NCBI GenBank assembly: GCA_039707465.1
Contig: CM077647.1
Span: 120,942,610 to 121,006,609 of the forward strand
DNA: 64,000 nucleotides
Direction of reading: 5' to 3'
DNA from: Rhabdophis nuchalis
Taxonomy: Eukaryota; Chordata; Lepidosauria; Squamata; Natricidae
Shown: positions 30,801 through 45,800 of the stretch, piece by piece
How the letters are laid out: every line of letters begins with the position of its first letter
Position numbering within the stretch: position 1 is the stretch's first letter
The notes under the pieces: model-generated
Told to the model about the DNA's origin: nothing
Databases searched by the model: none
Seen by the model: the letters and a program-made list of their open reading frames with translations, nothing else
Position numbers and translations under genes: made by a program

Positions 30801-33800
30801 GTAAGTAATCCTCTAGTATTGCAGAATTAAGATTTTAGCCTTAATATCTGGTTGCTAAAAAGAAAGGCATTTGTGGATGCATATGAGCAATCCTGGAGGG
30901 AAAAATCTAACTGATCATTACTGTAATAAAAGAGATTTTATAAGTGTAACAGAAGGGGGATTAAATTAAGAAAATACTTGACAGGATAAAGCAAAGCCTG
31001 GGCTAACTATACCCTGTCAGAAAGAGAATCAGAAAGTAAGAACTTTGCATATGTGCTTGAGAACAAAAAACAAACGGAAGTAGCCTGAGATTAGCAATGT
31101 CATAGACAAGCAAAGGAACAAGCAAAAAGCAAAATTAAAGAGTTTTTAAATTCTCTACCACTGTCTCATGACCTAGGATAGCCAGGTGCAATAATCAAGA
31201 TGTCTTCCCACTTGCCATTCTGGTTGGTGATATATTGAAAAGTGATTACCTACTTATATTTTCAGGCTTTTCCCCATGATGGATGTATAGATGGGAGGGG
31301 GGAGGGAAGAGAGAGATAGGTAACATGATTTATATCCCACCTCTTCTCCAGAAAAGTGTTTATCAATCTCAGAAACGTGTGGAATAAGATGTATGGACTT
31401 CAACTCCCAGAACTGCCCGTAAACCATGCTCTAGAACTGGGGTGTCAAACTGGCAGTCCACAGGCCAGATGCACAGCCACCCTAGCTCCATGAAGGGAAG
31501 AAATGTCACAAAATTTCACATGACTGTATGCTGCATGACTCTGCGAGTTTGACACCCATGCTCTAGAAGCTATGTGGAATACAACAGATTAGCTAAGAGA
31601 AAATTGCTGAATTAATTTCCACCGTTGAGGGAGAACCTGAACTCAAGTTTTCAGTGCAACTTCCCATTTTAATGTATTCATCCAAACTTTTCTTAACTTT
31701 GTTTCAAAATATTTCATTAAGTATTCGTCTTTATGTTTTCTGATAACGATTTAGTAAAGAGTGACTTTTTAAAAAGAACATATTTAACTTGGTTCTTGAA
31801 TCATTTGTCTAAGGTACTGAAGCAATTCAACTGAAGTCCAGGATTGTATTTACATGAGACTTAACCACCAAAAGAAAACCATCTAAGTTTAACCCTGGTT
31901 TAGCACATAGAAATGCAGGGAGTGGGTTTGGAACACGAAGTATGTTTTGTATCCCTAAGACCTATAGTTGAAGTTCAATCATACTGTTTTAGCCAGCATG
32001 GAGGGAATTTGAGAGATACAATTCAACAAAATTTGTAGAACAACATGCTGCCAACTTCCAGCTTAGAAAAATTTATTGAAGTAAATTTTTGTTTTTCTCC
32101 TCCCTTCAGGAGTCAGGTAGAATATTGCTCTTTGATTACCTTTTTAAAAAAAAGCTCAGACCTAGAATAAAATTGATTTTGAAAGCCTGCAGTAAATGGA
32201 TAGATGGATATGTATATCATATTTAAACTCTTCCTCAGATAATTATTCCTGGGTGGAGTGAAAAATTCATCTTCAACATTGGATGATATTAAATCGCTTT
32301 CATGTTGATCGCGTCAAACATTTTCAACATTTTGAAAAGAATAGCAAAACAACTAAGAAAGGATTAGACGAGTTCATGGAGAACAAGGGTATCCATGGCT
32401 ATCATTATGGATGCCTAAGGACACCCTCCGGGTTGGAGAGATAGGCAGGATATCTCTCAATGCCATTTGCAGGGAATCATAAGCAGGTGAAGACATCTGC
32501 TTAGGAATACCCTGAAGCAAATGGTGAGCCACTGTGTGAGACAGAATGCTGGACTGGATGGGCTGTGGCCTGTTCCAGCAAGGCTATTCTTATGTTCTTA
32601 TGTTCTTAACTTGAGAAGGAACATTTTAAAGTATAAGATACATTTAATATTAATTTATATTTCTCTTTATGTATTTTCTAAGTATATTATTGCCTCCTCT
32701 GAAAAATGATTTGTTCCTCTCTTACACTAGCTCTCAGCTTCAGAAAAGAGAAAGCAAACTCCAAGATATAAAGAAGATTGAGAGAAGTAAGATTTTCTCA
32801 GAAATAGCTCAGGAGAAGGAGCCGTATTTTTCTGCCCTTGAAACTTCATCAGTGAAAAACAGAAGGAAATCTGTTAGTACTAAAAGTGAAAGCGCTACTC
32901 CTATTCCCAGAACGTATTATCAACAAACCAAGTAAGCAAGCAAAATGAGTTTTGAGTTAAGTTGGCTTCTCCGTGAAGCCCAGAAATCAGAAGGAATCTA
33001 GTACAACATTTTCAAACTAATCGATTATATTAAAAGATACATACTTTCAAGAGCAGCAACTCATTTCATTAGATGCAATGGAAAGGTTTGGTAGAGGATT
33101 TCAATTGGGATAAGAAAAGAAGGGAATGTACTTATGCAGAGGTGGATTATATGTGAGACAGCACACAAGCAACTTGCCAATTAAGACGATAATGTTTGCA
33201 AAGGGTTGATTGAAGATGTTGGTCCTTTGTTAGCATTCTTAATATGTAGTTGCTTGTTCATTATGAAAATTGGTTTCAGGTTGGATAGTTTATTCATTGA
33301 TTTACATGGCTGCTCATCAATAGGCAACTCTTGACAGTTTACATATAAATATATATTGTGCCTTATTTGATTCATAAGACTTTATTGTCTTCTTCTTGTT
33401 TTATTTATTGATTTATCTGTTCTGTCTTTTCTTCTGGTCTTTCTATTATCTCCTTTATTTTCTGTGTTTTATTATCTTTATTCATTGTCCCTTGTTGAAC
33501 ATTTTCTGATTTCCACACAATGTCATATATTAAGTCTTTTATCTCCCTGTGGTTCTTTATCAACATATCATAAGTACTTTGGAGTATCAGCACCATTTCT
33601 TTTTGAAATCCACTCATCTCCCCCTGATGCAACATCTTATCTTATTTTGATAGGTCCAAATATTGCTCAATTGCCTGTCAGTAGTCTGTCACCACCCCAA
33701 AGTCTCAATTGTTTATGACCTCAGAAAGCCAACTTAGAAACCATTTGCTCAATCTTAGCGTTGCTCCTTATGGGAATGCAATAGTTACAGTTATTTGTGT

Positions 33801-36800
33801 CCCACAGTTAGTTCCATTTAGGTCAGGAAGATTTCCAAATGTCTGCTTAAGTCATTTGCTGCTGTAAATCCAGTCATAGATCCTGACATTTAAAAATCAC
33901 TTTCTTTAGATGTCTTCCATAATCTCATAGTTAAACCTCCAATAACCATGAAGTAGACAGATATAATAGATAGCACAGCAGTCATCCAGGTGCTATTTAT
34001 TTCCACCTTTTTTCCTTTTATTTTTTTATTTTTTATTTTATTAAATTTATACCCCGCCCTTCTTCTAAAAAAGGACCCAGGGCGGCGCACAGGCATCATT
34101 AAAAAACATACAAAATACAAAAGTCCAAAAATTTTAAAAACTAATTAAATAATTCCCTGTGCTAAAATAATAACGCTCTAAAATTTTAAATTATCCCTAT
34201 AAAAGATCAGAAACGGGGTTATGCAAGGCCGGCTTGTTGGAATAAATAGGTTTTAAGATGTTGGCGGAAGAGGCAGAGGTCCACGATGATGCGTAGATCG
34301 GGGGGAAGGTCGTTCCAGAGGGCAGGGCCCGCCACAGAGAAGGCTCTTCCCTTTGTCTTGTCAGTACTTCCCAAGGGTGTAGGAGTTTAGTATATATTCC
34401 ATTCACTGGTAGATGGCACCTTCAGCTTAAATGGCACAAAATTTGACATATTTATTTCAGTTTTTTGCAAATAGTCAATATTCAGACAAGTAATTCCAAT
34501 GCCTTACCACAAAAATTGCTACTAAAGTTTAAAAATCCAATTTTTCTATATTTTAAATATTTTGTCCTCTCCCTTTAGTTCCTTTTCTTTTGGGTCTATA
34601 ATTTTTCTCTCTGTAATTATTCATCACTTTGACAAGCATTTCAAAGTGTCTCTTTTTCGGGGTTTATTTTCTTTGGGGTTAGGTTCTAGATTTAAAAAAA
34701 CCAATCACCTCACCCAGTTCCAATCACTGTTCATTTACACTGCTCTAGCACATGCTTCATTTCTTTGGTTGTCCCAGCTTCATGGCAGCCATATTGGCTG
34801 CCTCTCCTTTTCATTGTTGAATGGGAGGGAAACCCTGGGTCCAGCTGGAGAGCTGCCATTCTTCACGACCTTCAGGATGCCCCTCCTTTCTTTGTCACCC
34901 TTACAGGGTGACTTTAGTCCCTTGGGGGGCGGCCTCCAAAGAGGAAGATTCAGCATAAGTTCACGGAGCCCCGCTCCTTGCATCCAATCTTGCTGTGTCA
35001 TCAAACCAGAAGTGCTTCTGGATTCTTTTCAATGGCAGCCCATATAAAGCACATTGCAATAATTCACTTGGGAGGTTATTAAGACATGATTGACTATGAG
35101 CAGAGCTTCCCAGTCCAGGAAAAAAGCAATAGGCACACAAGATGAAGTGCAAAGGTTTTCCTGGTCATGTGATCAACTTTTCAAAAAGGAGTCACAAGTC
35201 TAGGAGGACTCCAAAATTGTTTACCTATCCAGAAAAGGTGGATCTAGGATTCCCTAAAATCCAAAGCCAATCCAGCCTTGTTGAGGTTAAAGCTTCTTCT
35301 TTTCTATTCAGATCCCTGTACATATAGAAACGAGACCTACAATGCTTCACATGATGTCTGATTATCTCATCCAGTGGCTTCAAGTAAATGTTAGAAATGG
35401 GGAGAGCCCTGGGGCCCCATCAAAGCAGGGCTTTCGACTAGGTATATTCCCTGTCATCAACACCTAGTGACAGTGGGGAAATTCAGGTTCAAATCCACTC
35501 TCAAGTATGGAAACTCAGTTGGCTAGCCACACTATTTCAACCCATCATATCTCATGGAGCTGTTGCTGTGGTAATAGAATGAACAGAACCTGCCTTGTAA
35601 GACATTTGAAGAAAAGGTGGAATATACTTTTAACAGATTAATTAATAAGCAGGCACATTTTTACCTCTAAACGCTCTTTATGAAATGTATGGAGCACTAC
35701 ATTACTGAAACTGAATACCTATCCAATGATGGTTTGGGGTGGGAATCATAGGAACTATAATCTCAAATCTGGAAAATACTGGGTTTCAGATCCATGAAAT
35801 AATATTTAGATTCACCTGAGGGATATAATATTAATGTGAGACATAAAATATCACTTGCATTAATAGGACTTCTGGCTTCAAATTATAAAACCTCTTTCCC
35901 ATCTCTGAAACATACTGATTGAGGTTACAAAATTGGCTGGTACTATGGGATTCTGGTTAGTACCCTCTGTTTCTCTGTCTCCCCTTGTCATAAAACTAGA
36001 GTTAGGTTACTAGATGAATTCCACAATGTTACGTATTTGAAACCAGAAATTTCTGTTGACAAATTGGCATAGAAATGAAAATGTGAGTCACCCTTTATAC
36101 CCAGGGATTTACAAAAAAATATCCTGGGAATATGATATTTTTTGAGTTCAGAGAAGTGCTGTACATAATAGCTTCATTAAACTTACATGAAGTCCTCTTT
36201 TATGATGTATTGTAACAAAATAAGAGTATCATTGAATATTTTGGTACCATAATTTTACAATAACGTGTCTTGTAGAGGAGCAGGTTGCACATCTCAATAT
36301 GTATATACAAACATCTAATGATGGAATGCCTCTATATATGAAGGGTGCTGGGCAAGATGCCTTCTAGAACATTTACGTCTCAGAGGATGAATTTCTCTGC
36401 CGCAAACTCATCCTGACCAAACTCTGACTCCCATAGATTAAAATCTTCAAATAAAGCTTTAGGACTATTTTACTTTAGCTCCCGCAGATTCCCTTAAAGA
36501 CTTCAGGGTCACACTTCCCATCTTTTTCACCTCCATCCTCCCAACATGTATCTCTGCTTTTATGTTCACTTAGAGTCTCTGTTTTTTGAGTTAAAAGGGG
36601 GGAAAGGAAAGGAAGGGAAAGGAAGACATTGGGAATGGAAGATTGCCTATTTACTACAAGCCTGCTGGAGATTAAATTGTGACTAGGTCCAGTTGCCCAG
36701 CATTCATAATTAAGACTGTCTCAAAGGGGTATTCTGAGTCTTGGAAGTCTGAAACATCTATTAATTTTCTCAATAAGCTATTTACATACTTTATTGAAAT

Positions 36801-39800
36801 TACTCTTGAAAGGGTTCAATTTAGTGTACAAAATGTGGACAGAGGTCATGACCTCATGGACTGCCTTCTTTTAATTCCCATAGGCCAGTGCTTCCCAGAT
36901 TTTCTGTGCCTCAAACATCAGATAAAGCAGTTCAGGTAAGAATCATGATCTCTGCAATAAGGTTAAAGGTAAAGGTTTCCCCAATCCAGTCACGTCCGAC
37001 TCTAGGGGACAGTGCTCACCAGCTGAAGGAACCAGTGTTGTCTGAAAACATTTGGTCAGCAGGTTTATAAACCAAGGTCCATGGAACATTGTTATCTTCC
37101 CCCTGAAGTGGTACCTATTTATCTACTCACATCTGCATGTTTCAAACTAGGTAGAAACTGGGATAACAACAGGAGCTAACCATGTTTCACAGTTCTTGGA
37201 TTAGGAACTTGAATGTCAGTTTTCTGCTGACAAGCTCAGTGTCTTTAATGATAATGTATGGACCTGCTATACATAGGTCCATACATCAACAATACACATG
37301 CCTTAAAGGCTGCTATTCTGTACCAATGAATGGCATCATACTGTCCTCACAATTAATCAAACCAGAGAATCAGTGCAGTCAATGAAGAAAAAAAATCATG
37401 ATTCTGAATTATGACTGAATGCTCACAGAACACCCAACTGCAATGAACAATACTGAACTTTAGGGCAAATTTAGATAAAAGTAAATAGAACCTTGAACAA
37501 ATTAAATGCTGTTTTCATTTAATCCTTATCTGGATAGGCTTGCAGGTTTACAAAAACATTGAGAATTTTGAAAGAGTCATCCTAAATTTAGCTTCAAATG
37601 ACCTTCTCACTATAACCAACTGGTGGCCTCCAGAAAGAATCCCATTTTTTCCTTGTGTTCCTTGTGAGCAATATTGGATGTATTTTGCATAAAGGATTTA
37701 GATGTTTGAATATGTTTAAGCATAAACAGGTACAGGAACAAGTTTATTGAGATGTACCAAAAAGCCTTGTTTTCTCACATGTTGCTCTGAAAAGGTTTAT
37801 AGGAAGGCATCAGTTTATCAGTAATATTTCTGTGAAATTGGCTGATTTCAAACCTTGAGGTATAACCTTAGGTTATACCTCATAATCTTTTAAGATTCTG
37901 TGATATATAAGCATAACAATGGCTATTAAATATTACATATTTTATTCAATTCTAAGGATGCTACAACATTTAAGAGTATTTGGAATGTGCTAGAGGATAA
38001 GTATACTATAGTATCTCTTTAAAGTAGCCACATTTTTTCATTTTTTTTAATGAACGTCTGTAAAAAGGACAAGTACTTTACTAAATAGTTTGAAGATGCA
38101 GCTACTTTAATGAGTTGATTTCTTAAAATATATTAAATTATTTCCAAAAATATTACCTTTTTATGATTTTTTTTTTCTGACTTTCAGGAGGCAGGAATGT
38201 TTTTTGTTTGGGGAAAGGTAAATGGAGTAGACTGACTGAGTAACATTGCTAGCTTCATGCCATTGTGAAGTCTGCTGAGAATATTCCCAAATTTATTTCT
38301 AGAAGAATCCATAGTGGAATCCTTTCTGTTGACCAAGTTTGTACATGTAATCTAGGCAGTGTTTTTCAAACTTGGCAAATTTAAGATGCATGGACCAACT
38401 CGGAATTTCTGACTGTGGAATTCTGGGAGTTGATGTCCACAAATCTTTAAATTGCAAAATTTGCAAAACAATGCTTTGGGGAATATCCCAGTTTAAGTCC
38501 TGAATGCTTACTGGGTGACTCTGGGCCCAAATGACTTTGCAGAATTGCTGTAAGAAAATGAGCAACAGGGTTGGTGGTGGTGGGTGGATGGGTTAAATGT
38601 ATGTTGTTTTGAGCTCCTGAACAAAAGGAAGGGTAATAAATTTAAGAAATAAATAATGCAATGTTGCCTTTACCCTCAGTATATATTAACCATCAAGGGA
38701 AAGGTAGAGACAGAGAGTGTCCTATAAACTGAAATCAAGTAGCAGAGTTCTTCCCATATTAAATAATGGAATAGATTTTAGTATTATTTTTCACTTTGGA
38801 ACTGATGTTTATTTTAAATTGGACAGTGTAATAAGATGCTCATGCGACGCCTGACACCGCTTAGGAAGCCGACCCCTCCAAAAGCCGTCATCCCCAAAAC
38901 AAGCACGCAAACCAAAGATAAAGATACTCAGGTGAGGCTTTCTCATCCATGCGTAAAGTGATTTTCTTCCTAAAAATATTCCTTATATAAATTATCTTCA
39001 AAGAGCTTTCTAATATCTGGTTTTCTAACTCCAAAAGCTGCTTTTTTAGAACAAGTGAACAAAAACTTAAAACTGATTCTACTGTCCTGAAAAATAAGTT
39101 TTCCCCATTAGGTTTTCATGAATGTTTTTAATCACAGGAATTCTCCAGCTCTTTGCCCCTGTCTGCTTTGTTTTTTGCCTTCCATTACTTGAGGGGGCCA
39201 AAAAGAAGGAGGAATATTCCCAATCTAAAGAATTATTTTATCTGGTGTATATAAAAATGTACCAACTCAAAACTGCTATAAGAAGGAACATGAAGTTCCG
39301 ATGTGCTGTATAAATGTAGTCTATGTCTTTGTTATTTATTTATTATTTATTTATTATTCAAATTTATATACCACCCTATTTCCCCGAGGGGACTCAGGGT
39401 GGTGCACAGAAATATAAAAACGAATACATTACAAAACAGTTTAAAATGAATTAAATTAAGATCTGTGCTAAAAATTTGGATTAGAAAAGATTAAAATCAA
39501 TCAAGTAAAACTATACCCATTAAAACTATGCCAGGCTGGCCTCTTGAAATAGATGCGTCTTTAATGCCCGGCGGAAGAGGCGTAGGTCTGTGATGGTACG
39601 AAGGTCGGGGGGTAGGTCGTTCCAGAGGGCAGGCCCCGCCACAGAGAAAGCTCTCACCCTGGGGGCCACCCATCGGCATTGTCTAGCGGATGGCACCCTG
39701 AGGAGGCCCACTCTGTGGGAGCGGACAGGTCTAAGGGAGGTATGTGGTAGGAGGCGGTCCCGCAAGTAGCCAGGTCCCATGTCATGGAGCGCTTTAAAGA

Positions 39801-42800
39801 TTGTTACTAGCACCTTGAAGCGCACCCGGAAGAGCACAGGCAGCCAGTGCAGCTCGCGCAGGAGAGGTGTTACATGGGAGTAGCGAGAAACTCCCAGAAT
39901 CCCCCACGCAGCCGCATTCTGGACTAGCTGGAGCCTCTGGGTGCACCTCAAGGGGACCCCCATGTAGAGAGCATTGCAGTAGTCCAGGTGGGAGGTGACG
40001 AATGCTTGAGTGACCGTGCGTAAGGTGTCACGATCTAGATAGGGGCGCAACTGGCGTATCAGGTGAACCTGATAAAAGACCCCCCTGGTCACGGCTGTCA
40101 CGTGGTCATCCAATGACAGCCGAGAATCCAGGAAGACGCCCAGATTGCGAGCCCTATCCATGGGGGCCAGAGACTCGCCCCCAATAGCCAGAGATGGAAC
40201 CAACTGACTATATTGTGATGCCGGAAACCACAGCCACTCGGTCTTGGACAGGTTGAGTCAGAGTTTGTTCCTCCCCATCCAGACTCGCACGGCCTCAAGA
40301 CACTGGGACATCACTTCGACAGCATCGTTGGGGTAGTTAGGGGTAGAGATGTACAGCTGAGTATCATCAGTGTACTGATGGAACTCTACCCCAAAACCAC
40401 GGATGATCTCGCCCAGTGGCTTTATGTAGATGTTGTATAGGAGGGGTGAGAGGACCGACCCCTGAGGCACCCCACATGTGAGGGGCCTCGATGTCGACCT
40501 CTGCCCTCCTGCCAACACAAATTGCGACCGGTCGGAGAGGAAGGAGGAGAACCACCATAAAACGGTGCCTCTCAACCCCAACTCCTCCAGCCGGTGCAAG
40601 AGGATACCATGGTCGATGGTATCAAAAGCCGCCAAGAGATCTAATAGGACCAGGATAGAGGAAAGACCTCTATCCCGAGCCCTCCAGAGATCATCCACCA
40701 ATGCGACCAATGCCATCTCTGTGCTGTGCCCAGGTCAGAAGCTGGACTGGCGCGGGTCTAGATAGACAGTTTCCTCCAGGTGCTGGAGGAACTGTCGTGC
40801 CACCACACTCTCAACAACTTTCGCTAGAAAACGAAGGTTGGAGACCGGACGATAATTAGCCAGCACTGCTGGGTCCAGGGAAGGCCTCTTGAGGAAGGAT
40901 CTCACCACCGCCTCTTTCAAGATGGCTGGCAAGAACCCCTCACTCAAGGAAGCATTCACTATTCCCAGGAGCCAGCCTCGGGTAACCTCCCGGGAGGCCA
41001 GTACAAGCCAGGAGGGACATGGGTCCAATAAACATGTGGTGGCATTCAGCCACTCCAGCAACCTGTCCATGTCATCGGGAGAAACAAGGTCAAACTCATC
41101 CCAAAAAGCGGTCTCAAGACCTGCCTCCGCCCGCCCACCTGGGCTAATCTCATTGGAGGTCAGTTCGTCACAGATTTGAGCAATTTTATCCTACAGATAA
41201 CATCCAAATTCCTCTGCCTGGCCCTGCAAAGGAGATCCCCGCGACCTCTGCTGAAGGGGGGAGCAGGTCACTCCAAACAGGGTGGCAGGGTGGTTATCTG
41301 CGGATGCGATAAGAGCGGAGAGATAATTACATTTCACCGCTCTTATCGCCACAAGGTAGGTCCACAAATGCAACCTTACCTGTGTTTGGTCAGATTCGGA
41401 ACGAGTAGACCTCCAAATGCTCTCTAGGCATCTCTTTTGGTGCTTCATTACCCTCAGCTCCTCCGAAAACCAAGGAGCCAGGGTAGATCGATGCCCGAGA
41501 GAGAGGCCGCAAGGGCACGACCCGGTCCAAGGTCCCCATGGCCGCATTATTCCAAGCGGCCACTAGGTTCATTCATGTCACCCTCCGGGGTCCTCAGTCG
41601 AGTCGCAGGACAGGGTCACAGGTATTGGCCCAAGCTCCATCTGGAACCTCTCTGGGTCCATCAGGCGCCTAGGGCGGAACCATATTGGTGTTTCTGGCTC
41701 CACCTCCCCACGGTAGGGTGTAGCGGTTTGGAAGTCGAGCTGAAGGAGAGAATGATCTGTCCATGACAGGGGTGTGATGACTATTTCCCTCAATCCCAGA
41801 TCATTTCTCCACTGACCGGAGGCAAAAACTAGGTCCAGCGTGTGCCCACCGGGGTCCTGAATTAATTGGGTCAGGTCCATGGCCGTCATGGAGGCCATGA
41901 ACTCCCGAGCTATCTCTGATGTTTCACCTACCGACGGCAGGTTGAAATCCCCCATGACTAATAATCTGGGGGTAACAACCGCCATCTCGGCTATCACATC
42001 GAGAAGCTCAGGTAGGGCTGCTGAAACATAGCAGGGAGCCAGGAACATGATCAGCAAGCCCATCTGCCTCCCAGCGCCCCACTTCACACACAGGGATTCA
42101 CAGCCAGTCGTCTGCGGCACAGCGGTCTCCCTCAGATCAAGATCCTCCTTAATGATAACTGCCACCCCCCCCCACCCCAACCCTGGGTCCGTGGCTGATG
42201 AAATACTCGGTAACCTGGTGGGCACATTTCCACGAGGAGCACTCCCCCTTCGTGGCCCAAACAGGTCTCCGTTATACCCGCCAGGTCTGGCTCCCCCTCC
42301 AACACCAAATCATAAATGAGGGGGGCTTTGTTGACCATGGACCTGGCATTGCACAGCATCAGCCTAGGGCCCAGGCCCTGTGGTCCCGTACCTCCTGGAT
42401 TGCGAGAAGGGCCACGGGGACCGGAGCGCGCAACCGCAGATAAACTGCAGGTGTGCCCTCCCGTAGCATGATATGGTCCCTGGCCCGCGCTGTACCTACT
42501 TCTCCCATACACTGTCCTGATGGTGTGGTCCTCTGTCAAATTGACCCTAGTTCCCCCCCCTGATGTTGGATCCTACTTCCTCCCCACCGGGACCATGGGC
42601 CGACCTGGAGATGGTCTCCCGTGGGCCAATCCCCTCACCCACATTTTTAATCCCACCTAACCCTCCCCCCCTGTCTGGGGCCCCTTAAAAAACGCTTTAA
42701 AAAATTCCCCAAAAAGTTCCTAAGTTTTCATTTTTGCCACCTCTCAGGATTTAAAATTCTGTCATTAAGGTGGGCCCTCGTTAGTGTTGAGGACCAGGCC

Positions 42801-45800
42801 TGCGAGAGAGGGGAATCTCGCAGGGCGAGGAGGGTGGCTGCCGAGTACATAAGTTGTTGGGAAAAAAGGGAATTTGCCTTGATGGTACTAACCCCTAGAG
42901 TCCATAGGCTTGCAAGGCCCAGTCCAAAGATGGTCTATAGGTAGTCGATAGATAGTCTCTTGATGGTATCAGAGCAATTTGGGGAGCAAAGTGGGTCGCC
43001 AGTCAAGGCAAAATGACAAGGAATAAAAGACAAAAATGGCCACATATGACCAAGGACCAGAGACAAAAAATAGACCAGAACAGCAACAAATGATAAAAGT
43101 CCGGAAATCAAATAGCATCTGAAGAAGATGAGGTAGAAAACAAAATAGAGAAAACCCCGGAGGGTGACATGAATGAAACGAGGAAACAAAATGGTGGAGG
43201 ACGCCGACGAAACACCAATGAAGACCGGTCAGGGATATAACAGGACAGCTGAGGAGAATAAAACACCAAAGGATCCAAGGGGATGAAGGACAAGCAGGCA
43301 ATGAGTGGGGGTACAGCAATAGACGGAGGCAGGCTAACTGAAGTCCAGCAAAATCCAAACGAACCTTTTGAAGGTTTAACTCCAAGCTTTGGATGCCATG
43401 TTTTAACTAGAATTTAACTTTTATTGGCCAAGTGCCAATGAGAGTTTTCCTTTATACAACTATACTATGTGTTGACTGTGTATAAAGGAATATGCATTAT
43501 CTCAATCCTTCTGTCTTCACCATCAGATTACCACTTCCTTTGAAACATTCATGAGGAAACCACTAACTTCAGCGGAAAAGAAGAAAAAAGATACAAAGAG
43601 TAAGGCAATCTCCAAGATCCCTTCAGGCAAAGCTCCCGGCAAGACTCGCCGGTCTCCTCCACGCAGAAAAAGTACCAGCTCTTCTAGCAGGTAAAAATTC
43701 TTTACAACTTGCAATGGGTCAACTTAGCCATTCTTTCCTTCTTCCCAGCCTGCTGCTTTTTCTGCTCTAGATTTTTCCTTGAGAAAAGGAGAAACAGTTG
43801 AATACTTAAATATGGGGAGTAAATGTGGGGGATGGAGATATTTAAAGATATTTTGCAATTTCATTAATGGATTTGATGTACATCTAATTTTTCTTTTTGT
43901 TTTAAAACATTCTGGTTGGTAATTTCCTTCCCTTCTTTAATGTTTTCTCCATAACCAATTTTGCACAGTATTTTGCAAGATTAGTGGTGTAAACAGGAAA
44001 GAGGAGGAAATCAAATCAGCGTCCTGCCTCTTGATATTGTAATTGTTCCTATGCCATTTCTGTAATTCTTAATAGTTTTATTTATCTGCATAATTAAAGT
44101 GATTTGCGGGATTACTCGTTCTCTTAATCAGACATCTTTAGGCACATAACAAAATCTGTAATCATACAAGGCACTTATCTCAGATATTGGTTGGAGTTTC
44201 ACATCAGGTTATGCAATGATTTGCTTAACCAACAAATGCTGGAGAGAAAAACAGTCCAAATTAGTTGATTCACAGAACATGCTAAGCCAAAAGACATACT
44301 AACATTTCACTTACTAGCAAGTTTAAAGTCAGCCTTTAATAATGGTGGCATACTAATTATTCTGGGCCTGTTGTTCCGTGTTCTACATAAAAGTAGTTGA
44401 ATGATGAATTGTGAGGGGCAGCTCAATAATTTTTATTCTCTCTACAGCCGTGTCTCGCGATCCACGCCAGGGAAAAAGATCAAGTGAGTTGCACCCTGCT
44501 TATGCTCCATTCTACCTCCTTTTATTTTTCTTCCTCTGTGATGTTCTTTCTGTTCTCCCTGTTTTGGCTTTCTCAGGCTCTGTGATCCCTCATTTCCATT
44601 CCGGGAATTTGCCTGTAATGAATTGAGCATGCATGTGTCAATAGTTCTCAAGATCAAAACCATAAAGGTGTGAATGGACAGGAAAGAAATAGTAAGAAAT
44701 ACCTAGTAAGGAAGGAAGGAAAGAATGAATCATATGGTGTCTGCATATGATGCTAATAAGGATGAAACAGTATTGAGGTGTAGTAAATGAATATACCGTA
44801 TATATGTTTCTTTCCCTTATGTCGTGCATTCATTATTTTTGTGAGGATGATTATTTCTTCTTTTCAGCACTCTACACAATGTTTCTTATTCCAAAACCTG
44901 ACAGGTACCTATATCTGAGCATAGTGGAAGGACATGAAAGCTGATGTATTGAGCATACGAATCAAGAGGAAGGAGCAAAGGACAAGTGTTAAGGCATTGT
45001 AATGCAAACTCTATCCCTTATCTATTTGTGTGCAGTGTTACAATGCAAGTAAAAAGGGCAGAGTTTGGATTGTGGCTTAATGACCTACATTTATTACTTT
45101 GGGTCTTTATGGTTAGGAACAAATGGTTCAAAAAGTGATGTACTGCAGAAAATCTCTTGGCGATCCCTCACCTCTACATATTATGGAAGTCCAGAAGATC
45201 TTATTCATAGCCCCAGTTCTATAGAACTTCCTTCATCCAGAAGTGAGACTGGTTCTATTGTTGATTGCTTTCCAGAAGCTTTTAAAGACCAAACTCATCC
45301 AGAGAGAGTATCTTGCTTTGGGCTCTGGTTATAGGAAGTAATTTGTTATTTATTATTTATTTTGTTATTAAATTTCAATGCTGGTGTTTATTTTATTGTG
45401 TACATGTTAATTTATTTAATTTACATATTCATTATTCAGTTGTGGCGTGTATTTCTTCACATCCACACGGCCGATTCGCTCCCACAGAGAGGGACTTCTC
45501 CGGGTGCCGTCCACTAGACTTTGTCAGCGGGCGACGCCCAGGGGAAGGGCTCTCTCTGTGGCGGGCCCAGCCCTCTGGAACGACCTTCCCCCCGACATTA
45601 GAACTACCACGGACCTCCGCTCCTTCCGTCTAAAACTAAAAACATATCTGTTCTGCTTGGCCAGCCTAGGATAGTCTCTCTTCGATGGGGTTGCCAGAAA
45701 TTTTAGATGGGGATTTTAGTTTTTAATTGGAATTTTTAGCGGAGGGAAATATTTAATTTGTTTTTAACTATATGTATGTATTTATTGTTTTATTGGCCCT

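Noticed and set aside
42935..43385. Minus-strand 138-codon frame at the 5' end of the large LINE considered as ORF1
   Set aside because: The product is a hydrophobic, low-information sequence without zinc-knuckle or coiled-coil features of LINE ORF1. It is more likely a chance frame in the leader.
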